Shown: piece by piece, positions 46,500 through 54,485 of the stretch | Position numbering within the stretch: the first letter of the stretch is position 1 | Layout of the letters: each line of letters starts with the position of its first letter | Assembly: GCA_900770945.1 (NCBI GenBank) | Contig: CAAGME010000048.1 | Span: 61,057 to 125,056 of the forward strand | DNA length: 64,000 bases | Reading direction: 5' to 3' | Source of the DNA: Clostridia bacterium | GTDB lineage: Bacteria > Bacillota > Clostridia > Christensenellales > Borkfalkiaceae | Translations under genes and position numbers: made by a program | Notes under the pieces: model-generated | Told to the model about the DNA's origin: nothing | What the model saw: the letters and a program-made list of their open reading frames with translations, nothing else | Databases searched by the model: none

Positions 46500-46814
46500 A
46501 TGAACAAATTAAGCTACGACGATGTTATAAACAGAATAGGATTTTTCAGAAACAAAGCTAATTTATCGGCAAGAGAAACGAGTTTAAGGCTCGGTTACAG
46601 CGAACAATTCGTTAAAAGAATTGAAAACAAGAGCGTAGAACTCAAAGTATCGACCTTGCTTGATTTTCTCGACATAGTTGGCATTACGCCGCAAGATTTT
46701 TTCTATCTCGGAACGAATTACAACAAGGACGACAAAGAACTGCTCGAAACTTTCGGCGCGTTGTCGGACAAAAACAAAGAAACCATAATGACGCTTATAA
46801 AAAGCTTGAAGTGA
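46500..46814 (+). CDS. small XRE-family helix-turn-helix regulator
   Basis: A 104-residue protein. Residues about 17-70 form an HTH_3/XRE domain: FFRNKANLSARETSLRLGYS then EQFVKRIENKSVELKVSTLL, followed by DIVGITPQDFF. The C-terminal ~30 residues are a helix. It begins two bases after the glycosyltransferase stop, so translation is probably coupled. A terminator follows directly. It may regulate the operon or a surface-polymer function, but no operator is evident. Confidence 0.85.
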   Translation: MNKLSYDDVINRIGFFRNKANLSARETSLRLGYSEQFVKRIENKSVELKVSTLLDFLDIVGITPQDFFYLGTNYNKDDKELLETFGALSDKNKETIMTLIKSLK

Positions 46815-46820
46815 CAGCAT

Positions 46821-46856
46821 AAAACGCCGAACGTAAAAATACGCGCGGCGTTTTTC
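46821..46856. terminator. bidirectional terminator between the XRE gene and spoVAC
   Basis: AAACGCCG pairs with CGGCGTTT, with a T-run on the plus side and a shorter one on the minus side. Confidence 0.85.
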
Positions 46857-46877
46857 GTTGCATTGTTTGTGTTATCC

Positions 46878-47339
46878 TTATGCAAACAAACCTATAATAT
46901 AATAAATAAGCCCCGTGGCGACGGAAGCGCACACGCCGAAAACTATAATGGGACCCGCGACGACGAACATTTTTGCCGCCGTGCCGTAAATAAAACCTTC
47001 GGTTCTGAATTCCATTGCGGGTGAGCAGACGGAGTTTGCAAAGCCCGTTATCGGTACTATCGAGCCGCCGCCGGCAAAGTGACCTATCCTGTCATACACG
47101 CCTAAGCCCGTCAAAAGACAACCTAAAAAGATAAGCACCATAGAGGTTGCGCCGGCAAGCTCGTCACCGAAAATATTAAAAACGTACATAAGCGTATAAC
47201 GAATGAATTGCCCTATCGCGCATATAAAACCGCCGACGTAAAACGCCCGTAAAAGGCTTCTTGCTTCGTTTGTCTTAGGCGATATTTTTTTGACGTATGC
47301 TAAGTACTCTTCGTTTTTTACGCTTTCTTTCGTTTTCAT
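46878..47339 (-). CDS. spoVAC: SpoVAC, spore channel protein
   Basis: A 153-residue membrane protein of the SpoVA group that moves Ca-dipicolinate during sporulation and germination. Several helices surround the conserved segment GGGSIVPITGFANSVCSPAM and MEFRTEGFIYGTAAKMFVVAGPI. The start has CGGAGG. Usually spoVAC is followed by spoVAD and spoVAE; here a terminator and a convergent gene follow instead, so the partner genes are elsewhere or absent. A TGTATA-N18-CAAAATA sequence upstream resembles a forespore-sigma promoter only weakly. It sits directly behind sigF on the same strand. Confidence 0.9.
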   Translation of the reverse strand: MKTKESVKNEEYLAYVKKISPKTNEARSLLRAFYVGGFICAIGQFIRYTLMYVFNIFGDELAGATSMVLIFLGCLLTGLGVYDRIGHFAGGGSIVPITGFANSVCSPAMEFRTEGFIYGTAAKMFVVAGPIIVFGVCASVATGLIYYIIGLFA

Positions 47340-47512
47340 TTTTCTTCCTCCGTTTTTCTTTTTAAAGCCCTTTGTTTTTCAGATGAAAAATCAAAATAAA
47401 AGTATTGCTTTCTCATACTTCTATTTTGTTCTTTTTATAATCATGTTATACATAAAAACTTTCAAAATCAAAAGCATAATGCGTGATTTTCGATATTTTT
47501 ACGATTTTAGAC

Positions 47513-48229
47513 TTACGAGAGTTTTTGTTTTAAATTTTCAACGATTTTTGTTTCCAAACGCGATATCTGCACTTGCGAAACGCCAAGTTCTTTTGCGATT
47601 TCGGACTGAGTTTTATCGGAAAAATAACGTAAAAGGACAATCTTTTTTTCTCGCTCGGAAAGGCTGTCTATCGCCTCGCGCAGCATTATTTTTTCAATGA
47701 GCTCGTCCTCTCTTTCATCGCTTTCTATCGTATCGAGATACTCTATATCTTTTTCGGAATCCACCTTGTCGTAAATAGAAACAAGCCTTTTATCCGCGCC
47801 TATCGCAAGCGCGATATCTTCTTTTTCGACGCCCAACATTTCGGCAAGCCGATCGACGGACGGAGATTCCTCGCCGTTTTTCCTCGCCTGTTCGACAATT
47901 ACTTTTATTTTGTAATTAAGTCCTTTTATGATACGTGAAACTTTAATAGAGCCGTCGTCTCGTAAAAATCTTTTTAACTCGCCGGCAATCATCGGAACGG
48001 CGTAAGTAGAAAACCGTACGTTAAAACTTTCGTCAAAGTTGTTTATTGCCTTGATGAATCCTATCGAAGCAAGCTGAAAAAGGTCGTCGTACTCAACTCC
48101 GCGACCTAAAAATCTTCTGACAACGCTTTTTATGAGCGACGAATTGTTTACGATTAGTTCTTCCGCCGCATTTTTGTCGCCCGTCTTTGCAAGCCGAACT
48201 AATTCTATAGTCCTTTCGACCGTAAGCAT
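47513..48229 (-). CDS. sigF: SigF, forespore sigma factor
   Basis: RNA polymerase sigma-F, the first compartment-specific sigma factor of the forespore, 238 residues. Region 2 contains VVRRFLGRGVEYDDLFQLASIGFIKAINNFD and the promoter-melting segment VRFSTYAVPMIAGELKRFLR. Region 4 ends with the helix-turn-helix TQSEIAKELGVSQVQISRLE. I start at 48229, with AAAGGGTG in front, 9 bases after the spoIIAB stop. The longer frame to 48460 is the shadow of spoIIAB. Last gene of spoIIAA-spoIIAB-sigF. Confidence 0.95.
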   Translation of the reverse strand: MLTVERTIELVRLAKTGDKNAAEELIVNNSSLIKSVVRRFLGRGVEYDDLFQLASIGFIKAINNFDESFNVRFSTYAVPMIAGELKRFLRDDGSIKVSRIIKGLNYKIKVIVEQARKNGEESPSVDRLAEMLGVEKEDIALAIGADKRLVSIYDKVDSEKDIEYLDTIESDEREDELIEKIMLREAIDSLSEREKKIVLLRYFSDKTQSEIAKELGVSQVQISRLETKIVENLKQKLS

Positions 48230-48240
48230 TTTCACCCTTT

Positions 48241-48666
48241 TTAAGCGACGTACTTTTTCATGACGATTTTCGTGCCGACGCCGAATGACGAAGAAAGCTC
48301 GAATTCGTCCATAAACGAGCGTATTATCGTGAACCCCAAGCCCGCGCGTTCCTCGCATGGTCTCGTGGTAAAATACGGTTCGAGAGCCTTTTTCGTGTCG
48401 GCGATACCTACGCCGTCGTCGCTTATCGAAATTTTTATGTAATTCGTATCCGTTTCGCACTCGACGGTTATTTTGCCTTTCTCTTCGGGATACGCATGCA
48501 CAACGGAGTTCGTCACAGCCTCGCTGACGGCGGTTTTCACGTCGGAAAGCTCTTCCACACTCGGGTCAAGCTGTAACATAAACGCCGCTACGGCGGTCCT
48601 CACAAACGCTTCGTTTTCCGATTTTGCGTCGATTATTAACGTCATTCTGTTCATGTTCAACCTCAT
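48241..48666 (-). CDS. spoIIAB: SpoIIAB, anti-sigma-F factor and kinase
   Basis: A 141-residue GHKL-fold serine kinase that holds sigma-F inactive and phosphorylates SpoIIAA. The N box is VSEAVTNSVVHAYPE near 45-59. The ATP-lid motifs are DDGVGIADTKKAL and ERAGLGFTIIRSFMDE. It overlaps spoIIAA by 4 bases and leads into sigF. Confidence 0.95.
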   Translation of the reverse strand: MRLNMNRMTLIIDAKSENEAFVRTAVAAFMLQLDPSVEELSDVKTAVSEAVTNSVVHAYPEEKGKITVECETDTNYIKISISDDGVGIADTKKALEPYFTTRPCEERAGLGFTIIRSFMDEFELSSSFGVGTKIVMKKYVA

Positions 48667-48971
48667 ATTTTAGGAATAACTTCGTAAATGCCCGATAGTT
48701 CAAGCACTTTTTCGACGGAAACAGTAGGATCTTCGATAAATACTTCCGCGCCCTCTTTTTTGAGCCGCTTGTACCTTCCCAAAAGCATTCCCACGCCCGT
48801 ACTGTCCATAAAGCTCATTCCGCTCATGTTGAAAACTATCTTTTTTCTGTTAGGATATGATGAGAGAACGTGTTCTATGTACTCCTTTACGCCTTTCGCG
48901 TAATGCTCGTCTAATTCGCCGTACAGGTAAAACGTTATTCTTTCTCCCGTTTGTTTGAATTTTACTTCCAT
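48663..48971 (-). CDS. spoIIAA: SpoIIAA, anti-anti-sigma factor
   Basis: A 102-residue STAS-domain protein that frees sigma-F when dephosphorylated. The phosphorylated serine is S57 in MSFMDSTGVGMLLGRY. I start at 48971 because AGGAGG lies four bases before the ATG. The region upstream contains AGGAATC and GTGTAAT with 10 bases between, a loose match to a sigma-H promoter that overlaps the dacF terminator, so spoIIA may be transcribed separately from dacF. Confidence 0.94.
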   Translation of the reverse strand: MEVKFKQTGERITFYLYGELDEHYAKGVKEYIEHVLSSYPNRKKIVFNMSGMSFMDSTGVGMLLGRYKRLKKEGAEVFIEDPTVSVEKVLELSGIYEVIPKI

Positions 48972-49002
48972 ATTGCCTCCTCGTTTCGTATATAGTAACA
49001 TT

Positions 49003-49050
49003 AAAAAAGCGCGGGAATTACACGAAATTAGTCGATTCCTGCGCTTTTTT
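49003..49050 (-). terminator. terminator between dacF and spoIIAA
   Basis: AAAAAAGCGC-GGAAT pairs with ATTCC-GCGCTTTTTT around a loop. The minus strand ends in six T, 76 bases after the dacF stop. Confidence 0.85.
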
Positions 49051-49125
49051 GTTTAAAAGCTTATTTGTTTTATTTTTGCAGTGGCGTTTTTGTCTTTTTT
49101 ATGGCTTTATTTTTACTTTCTGCGG

Positions 49126-50298
49126 TCAGATTTTCCACTTTTCGCCCGCGCGGCGAATCGATTCTCCGTAAGAAAGCACGGCAACCTCTTCCGCCGAATA
49201 AGCCTTTACGCGTTTTTGCTCCACTCCGTCCTTAAAGACAACGATTTCGCCTACTTCATCGCCCTTTTTGACGGGCGCGGTTACGCGTTCGTAAGGCAAA
49301 AATTTAAAAGTATATTCCGCCTTATCGCCGACCTTATAAAAACAAGTTACCCTTTTTAAGCTCGAAGCCGTCAGCTCTTCCGTCATTCCGCCCGAGATTT
49401 TAACTTTTTCGGGCAAGATTTCGTTTTCTTCGACGAGAATTTTATTGCCATAATTCGCAAAAGAATAATCGAAAGCCGCAGATACTTCGTCAAACCGCTC
49501 GTCCGAAGATTTTTCGCCCAAAACCACGCAAATCATTCTTAAAGCTCCGCGTTTTGCCGTTGCCGCAACGCAAAAACCGGCTTCCTGCGTGTAGCCCGTT
49601 TTGCCGCCGTCGCAACCGGCGTAACGGCGAATAAGTTTATTTGTGTTCGTAATCGTCGTATACGAGCCGTCAGGGTGAGCGAAACTATCGAGCCAAACGG
49701 TGGAAAAATCGAAAAACGTTTTGTGGCGGATAAGGTGCGAAAGCATTATCGCAACGTCCTTTGCCGTGGAATACTGCTTGCCGCCGGGCAAGCCCGTGGC
49801 GTTTGAAAAGCAAGTGTTTTTCATACCCCATTCGTCGGCTTTTTCGTTCATGAGCGTTACAAACGAGCTTTCGCCGCCCGCTACTTTTTCGGCAAGAGCG
49901 ACCGAGGAATCGTTTGCGGAAGCGACTATAACGCTTTTTATGAGTTCTTTCACCCTATACTTTTTGTCGGCTTGCAAAAACACCTGACTGCCGCCCATAC
50001 CGCTTGCCGCCGCCGAAACGGTTATTTCCTCGTTTATATCGAGCGAACCTTCCTCTATGCGTTCAAAAACAATGTTCAGCGTCATTATTTTTGTCATGCT
50101 TGCGATAGGCAGCCGCTTTTCATCGCCCTTAGAAAATATAATTTCGCCGCCGTCGGCTTCCATCAAGCACGCGGATTTCGCGCCGGAAAGCATTGTCGGC
50201 TCTGCGGCATATGCGCCCGTAAAGCCCCACTTGAAGCTCGGGATTATAATCGCCATGCATAAAATTGCACTTAAAACCGAAAGTTTTAAACCCTTCAT
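49126..50298 (-). CDS. dacF: DacF-like D-alanyl-D-alanine carboxypeptidase
   Basis: A 390-residue exported penicillin-binding protein that trims peptidoglycan stems, here in the sporulation setting. It has a signal peptide (about 1-32, ending AYAAEP) and a serine-peptidase core: S67-x-x-K70 (ASMTK), S127-x-N129 (ASAND) and K233-T-G235 (GGKTGYT). A C-terminal beta domain follows. A forespore-type promoter sits at 50317-50346. Its place upstream of spoIIAA matches B. subtilis dacF-spoIIA, although a terminator lies between the two. Confidence 0.92.
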   Translation of the reverse strand: MKGLKLSVLSAILCMAIIIPSFKWGFTGAYAAEPTMLSGAKSACLMEADGGEIIFSKGDEKRLPIASMTKIMTLNIVFERIEEGSLDINEEITVSAAASGMGGSQVFLQADKKYRVKELIKSVIVASANDSSVALAEKVAGGESSFVTLMNEKADEWGMKNTCFSNATGLPGGKQYSTAKDVAIMLSHLIRHKTFFDFSTVWLDSFAHPDGSYTTITNTNKLIRRYAGCDGGKTGYTQEAGFCVAATAKRGALRMICVVLGEKSSDERFDEVSAAFDYSFANYGNKILVEENEILPEKVKISGGMTEELTASSLKRVTCFYKVGDKAEYTFKFLPYERVTAPVKKGDEVGEIVVFKDGVEQKRVKAYSAEEVAVLSYGESIRRAGEKWKI

Positions 50299-50316
50299 AG
50301 TAAATCACCTCGGTTT

Positions 50317-50346
50317 TAGTATAGGCGATATATATTCTTTTATTCG
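50317..50346 (-). promoter_or_regulatory. forespore (sigma-F/G type) promoter of dacF
   Basis: CGAATA, 17 bases, TATACTA on the minus strand, close to the sigma-G consensus TGAATA-N17-CATACTA. The start codon, with CGAGGTG in front, follows. Confidence 0.65.
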
Positions 50347-50368
50347 TTTATGTTTTAGAACATTGAAT

Positions 50369-50956
50369 TTAAAAATTCTTGCTTACGGGGCGTAAAAAGA
50401 AGGAAATTGCCACAAGCTGAGCTACAATCCCCGCGAGCGCGCAAAGAAAGCAAAAACCGAGCGCGACAAGCTTTTTGTAGATTAAATCCTTGCGTTTTTT
50501 ACAAAGAGAAAGGTCGAAAGCAAGCGTTGCGTAAGCGGCAAGCCCGATTAGCGAACAGAGTGAACGGATAAGACATGCGAAGAAAAACAGCATAAAACCG
50601 CTCACGGAAAAACAAGTTATCATGCACACGGCAACGCCGCCGAGAACGTAGCCGCGGTAAAACACGACTACAAATTGAAGCGGAAGCAAAAAAAGAAAAA
50701 ACGAGAGCAAAAAGAATATTCCGTAAAGGCAAATATCGGTAAAAAGACAACCAAACGACAATCCGCCGAGCGAACCGTAACCCGTGAGCGCGTTGACGTA
50801 AAACGCAATAACGTTTTCGCTAAAATAAAAATACCCCGTATTATCTTTGAAAATTATACCGAAAACAAAACCTGAAACGAGCGCGACGGCAAAAATTATC
50901 GGCAAATAAAGTCGCTTTTTTATTGTTTTAATGTAAGAAGAAACAATGGAGAACAT
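50369..50956 (-). CDS. SpoIIM-like membrane protein
   Basis: A 195-residue protein with about five hydrophobic segments near 15-35, 65-90, 93-125, 128-150 and 165-188. Length, topology and place between spoIVB and dacF agree with SpoIIM, the engulfment protein that recruits peptidoglycan-degrading enzymes. Sequence similarity that I can see by eye is weak (LPLQFVVVFYRGYVLGGVAVC), so the assignment rests partly on context. I start at 50956 (MFSIVSSYIKTIKKR), with CGGGAG about 9 bases upstream. Confidence 0.5.
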   Translation of the reverse strand: MFSIVSSYIKTIKKRLYLPIIFAVALVSGFVFGIIFKDNTGYFYFSENVIAFYVNALTGYGSLGGLSFGCLFTDICLYGIFFLLSFFLFLLPLQFVVVFYRGYVLGGVAVCMITCFSVSGFMLFFFACLIRSLCSLIGLAAYATLAFDLSLCKKRKDLIYKKLVALGFCFLCALAGIVAQLVAISFFLRPVSKNF

Positions 50957-51011
50957 ACAAAAAAACTCCCGTATTAAGATATGGGAGCTTTGCAAAGTAT
51001 ATTCTTTTTTA

Positions 51012-51148
51012 GCTTGCGAATTATGCAAGCAACGCGGTTGGCAAGTTGAAAGTTGAAAACGGAAAGTTGAAAGATGCGGACGATTATTATTTTATATTTT
51101 ATTTCGTCCTTAATTTTCAATTTCCACCTTTCAATTTTCAATTTCACT
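51012..51148. repeat. inverted-repeat element with TTGAAA repeats
   Basis: GTTGAAAGTTGAAAACGGAA at 51044-51063, leading to GGACG, is mirrored imperfectly by CGTCC and AATTTTCAATTTCCACC at 51113 onward. A GCTTGC/GCAAGC hairpin sits at 51012-51030. The TTGAAAATTGAAAG motif also occurs beside the cloverleaf-like element at 40.4 kb, so the two may belong to one element family. It fills the gap between the SpoIIM-like gene and spoIVB. Confidence 0.55.
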
Positions 51149-51177
51149 TTTTGCAGCATAGCGCAAGAAAAAAGTGA

Positions 51178-52164
51178 TTATAGCATATTTGCTATGGATA
51201 TACCGTAGCCGCGGGTGGGGTCGTTGACGAAAACGTGAGTTACCGCGCCGACGAGTTTGCCGTTTTGAACGATGGGGCTGCCGCTCATGCCCTGCACTAT
51301 GCCGCCGGCAACCGAAATAAGCCTTTTATCGGTTATTTTTATAAGATAATTGCGTGTTTTTTTGTTTTTGTCGTTTTTGACTATAACGATTTTAAACTCC
51401 TCCCTCTTAACGCCGTCAATCGTAGCGATTATCGCCGCTTCACCGATTGAAGCTTCGCCCGTTTCTATCTCCGAAAGGCTCGATTTATCGAAGTTTTTAT
51501 TCATCACGCCTTTTATGCCTTGTTCGGTGTTTTTGCTTATCGTGCCTATCGGAGCGTCACCGACGAAAACGCCCTTCAATTCTCCCGCCTTGCCGCGTTC
51601 GCCCTTACTAACGCCGAAAACGCTGCACCTGTACAGATTGCCGCCCGAAGCTTCGGTTATTTTTTCTTTTTCGCAAACGGGATGACCGAGAGCGGTAAAC
51701 TCACCGTCCTTTTTAACGAAAGTAACGGTACCTATGCCGCTCGCGCCGTCCCTGACGAAAAGACCTAAGCGGAATTTTCCGCTCAAATCCTTTTCGGGAA
51801 CGACCTCCTTTATTATCTCGTTGCCGTCGCGTTTCAACCGTAAAACAACCTTACCGCTTTTGTAATTTTTTAGCGCGACCTCTATATCGTAAGGTGTGTT
51901 TATTTTTGTTTCACCGACGAAAAGAAGAGTGTCGCCGGACATAACGCCCGTATCTTTTGACGGTGATTTCACGCCTTTTTCGGTCACAACGTCGCTTACG
52001 CCTATAACGAAAACCCCGTCGGTTTTAATTTCAAATCCCGTAACGAAACCGCCGAGATAAACCGTTTCCTGCGCCGAGGCTTTTACCGCAGGCGAAATAA
52101 AAAGAAGTAAAACAGCCGCTAAAACAAGACCGATTGCTTTTATTTTAAGATTGAATTTTTTCAT
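51178..52164 (-). CDS. spoIVB: SpoIVB, sporulation signalling protease
   Basis: S55-family serine protease made in the forespore to activate pro-sigma-K processing in the mother cell, 328 residues. An N-terminal membrane segment (IGLVLAAVLLLFISPAVKA) precedes a PDZ domain at about 45-125 (GVMSGDTLLFVGETKINTPY). The protease domain has H161 (TALGHPVC) and S294 (QGMSGSPIV). I start at 52164, with AAAGGATGTGAG in front. A sigma-G/F-like promoter lies at 52197-52227. spo0A usually follows; here it does not. Confidence 0.95.
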   Translation of the reverse strand: MKKFNLKIKAIGLVLAAVLLLFISPAVKASAQETVYLGGFVTGFEIKTDGVFVIGVSDVVTEKGVKSPSKDTGVMSGDTLLFVGETKINTPYDIEVALKNYKSGKVVLRLKRDGNEIIKEVVPEKDLSGKFRLGLFVRDGASGIGTVTFVKKDGEFTALGHPVCEKEKITEASGGNLYRCSVFGVSKGERGKAGELKGVFVGDAPIGTISKNTEQGIKGVMNKNFDKSSLSEIETGEASIGEAAIIATIDGVKREEFKIVIVKNDKNKKTRNYLIKITDKRLISVAGGIVQGMSGSPIVQNGKLVGAVTHVFVNDPTRGYGISIANML

Positions 52165-52196
52165 TCTCACATCCTTTAAAGCTTGTCGCTCCAAAG

Positions 52197-52227
52197 TAGA
52201 ATGAGCATATTTTACTTCAAATATACG
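52197..52227 (-). promoter_or_regulatory. forespore (sigma-G/F type) promoter of spoIVB
   Basis: CGTATA, 18 bases, CATTCTA on the minus strand, close to the sigma-G consensus, about 33 bases before the start codon. Confidence 0.6.
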
Positions 52228-52275
52228 CGGCTTTTACATTAAAAAAATTATCGTGTCACACAGTTGCTTAAAAAC

Positions 52276-52325
52276 ATAAAAACTTCCAAAATCGCCGATA
52301 GTTAGGCGCATTTTGAAAGTTTTTA
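52276..52325 (-). terminator. terminator of recN
   Basis: AAAAACTTTCAAAAT pairs with ATTTTGGAAGTTTTT, with GCC/GGC inside, on the minus strand. It separates recN from spoIVB. Confidence 0.82.
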
Positions 52326-52340
52326 CATCACGCATGATTT

Positions 52341-54020
52341 TTAGTTTAAGGATTTCTTGTATTCTTTTGCGGCTTTTACCGTTTCCGTTGCGTGTATAAA
52401 AGCCGCCCCGCTTTTAGCCCCTCCGCCGATACATCTTAAAACTTCTTGCACCTTTTCTTCTTCGCTCAATGCAAAAACTTCGGTCAAGGTTTCGCCGTCT
52501 GTTTCCCTCTTTTTGATAAGGAGCGACGTGTCCGCCATGGCAATGACTTGCGGAAGATGCGAGATAGCGATTATTTGTTTTTCGTTAGAGATGACGGCAA
52601 GGTTTTCGGCGACTATTTTTGCCGCCTCGCCGGAAATTCCCGAATCTATTTCGTCGAAGATAAAGGTGTCGGCGATAAAAGACGAAGCCGTGACGGATTT
52701 AAAAGCAAGCATCAGTCTCGACAATTCGCCGCCCGAGATAACCTTCGACAAGGGCTTTAATTCTTCGCCTTTGTTTGCTGTAAAAAGGAAAGTCACCCTG
52801 TCTTTTCCGTTTGCGCCCGAGCTTTCGGTTTTTTCGAAAAGCGCGTCGAACTTCGCGCTCGGCATACCGAGCTTTTTAAGCCTTTCGGTAAGTTCCTCGT
52901 TAAAGGAATAAAAGGTCTTTTTGCGCTCGGCTGTAAGCTCCGAGCATATTTCGTTGTATTCGCCCGTAAGCTTTTGTATTCGCCCCGTTATTCTTTCGAC
53001 AGCCGCGTCGCCGTCTATTAAGGAATCGTACTCTTTTATAAGATTATTCTTTTTTTCTTCTATCTCCTCCCAGGACGAGCCGTACTTAGACTTTAAGGAA
53101 TTGATTTCGTCAAGCCGTTTTTCAACTTCGTCTATGCGGGACATATCAAGGTCCTCGTCTAAGGAATCGGAAAGTATGCTTGAAACGTCCGCTAATTCGT
53201 CAAGCGCGACGGACAACCTGTCATAAAGCCCGTTATAGTCGTCGCTTAGCCCTTCAAGCCGAGAGATTTGCGAGCAAGCCGAAGCGATAAGGTCGCTCGC
53301 TCCGCCCTCTCCCGACAAACTTTCGGTTGCAATCGACACGCACTCGGCTATTTTTTCGGCGTTTACAAGCTTCTTTTTTAATGAATAAAGCTCCTCGTCC
53401 TCGCCCTTTTTAAAATCAATCCTTTCGATTTCCTTAATGCAATAGTCGACGTAATCCAAGCGTCTTGCGCGCTCTTCTTTGTTGCCGCCTATCGATGAAA
53501 GCTTGTTTTCTTCTTCCTTGATTTCGGCGATTTTATCCTTGATTCTATCTTTGATATTCGATATTTTTTCTTTCCCGAGCTTATCGAGAAGTTCAAGTTG
53601 ATTTGCTTCTTTCAAGAGTGAAAAGTGGTCGCTTTGACCGTGTACGTCAACAAGCAGCGACGTAAGTTTTTTGAGCATCTGAGCCGTTACCGGTTCGCCG
53701 TTTATCCTTATCGAGCCTTTTCCGTCCTCAAAAAACGTTCTTTTGACGATAAGTTCGCCATCCGCCTCGATATCGGCTTCTTCAAGAGCGTTTTTCACGG
53801 CGGGAGAAGAAACTTCGAATTCACAAACGACGGAACAACTCGTCGAACCGCGGCGTATCATCGTCTTGTCGGCTTTTTGACCGAGCGCGAAGTTTACGCA
53901 CTCCATAACGACGGATTTGCCCGCGCCCGTTTCGCCGGAAAGCACGTTGAGTTTTTCTCCGAATCGTATTTCGGCTTCTTTTATCAAAGCCACGTTTTTT
54001 ACGGTAAGCGATTTAAGCAT
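52341..54020 (-). CDS. recN: RecN, SMC-like DNA-repair ATPase
   Basis: A 559-residue recombination/repair protein that acts at double-strand breaks. The P-loop GETGAGKS is at 29-36. A coiled coil covers about 150-370. The C-terminal half carries the ABC signature (VISGGELSRLMLAF) and Walker B (FIFDEIDSGISGEAA), then SHLPQV. It follows argR in the usual Bacillota order. Confidence 0.96.
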   Translation of the reverse strand: MLKSLTVKNVALIKEAEIRFGEKLNVLSGETGAGKSVVMECVNFALGQKADKTMIRRGSTSCSVVCEFEVSSPAVKNALEEADIEADGELIVKRTFFEDGKGSIRINGEPVTAQMLKKLTSLLVDVHGQSDHFSLLKEANQLELLDKLGKEKISNIKDRIKDKIAEIKEEENKLSSIGGNKEERARRLDYVDYCIKEIERIDFKKGEDEELYSLKKKLVNAEKIAECVSIATESLSGEGGASDLIASACSQISRLEGLSDDYNGLYDRLSVALDELADVSSILSDSLDEDLDMSRIDEVEKRLDEINSLKSKYGSSWEEIEEKKNNLIKEYDSLIDGDAAVERITGRIQKLTGEYNEICSELTAERKKTFYSFNEELTERLKKLGMPSAKFDALFEKTESSGANGKDRVTFLFTANKGEELKPLSKVISGGELSRLMLAFKSVTASSFIADTFIFDEIDSGISGEAAKIVAENLAVISNEKQIIAISHLPQVIAMADTSLLIKKRETDGETLTEVFALSEEEKVQEVLRCIGGGAKSGAAFIHATETVKAAKEYKKSLN

Positions 54021-54041
54021 TTCGCCGCTCCTAAATAAAAA

Positions 54042-54485
54042 TTATAACAGCGCGGTAAGCTCCGCGACGATTTTGTCTGCGTCTTCCTCGTTTTTGGCGA
54101 CGGCAAAAATCGTGTCGTCGCCGGCAATGGTGCCGACAATCCATTCGATGTTCATATTGTCGATAAGCGCGGCGACAGCGTTCCCGTTGCCGGAAATAGT
54201 CTTTATAACCACCGTATTCATCGCTTTAAGCACGCATTTTACGGCGTGGCGGAATTGTTCCGCAGCCTTGCCGCCCGCGCGCGCTTCGTCAGGCAGAACG
54301 TACCTGTATTTTTTTACAAGCCCGGCAGTTTTTATAAGCCCTAAGTCCTTTATGTCGCGCGATACGGTTGCCTGCGTTACGGCAAGCCCCTTTTCGGCAA
54401 GTATCGTCAAAAGTTCTTCCTGAGTGTTTACTTCCGTTTTCGAAATGATATCGAGAACGATTTGTTGTCTTTTATTTTTTCCCAT
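54042..54485 (-). CDS. argR: ArgR/AhrC, arginine regulator
   Basis: A 147-residue hexameric repressor. The N-terminal winged helix (QIVLDIISKTEVNTQEELLT ... VTQATVSRDIKDLGLIK) binds ARG boxes. The C-terminal domain holds GNGNAVAALIDNMN and GTIAGDDTIF, where arginine binds. It overlaps nadK by 14 bases and precedes recN, as in many Clostridia. No arginine genes are in the window. Confidence 0.95.
   Translation of the reverse strand: MGKNKRQQIVLDIISKTEVNTQEELLTILAEKGLAVTQATVSRDIKDLGLIKTAGLVKKYRYVLPDEARAGGKAAEQFRHAVKCVLKAMNTVVIKTISGNGNAVAALIDNMNIEWIVGTIAGDDTIFAVAKNEEDADKIVAELTALL

Noticed and set aside
48230..48460. Upstream extension of the sigF frame
   Set aside because: It is the antiparallel-frame shadow of spoIIAB; sigF starts at 48229 with a good SD.
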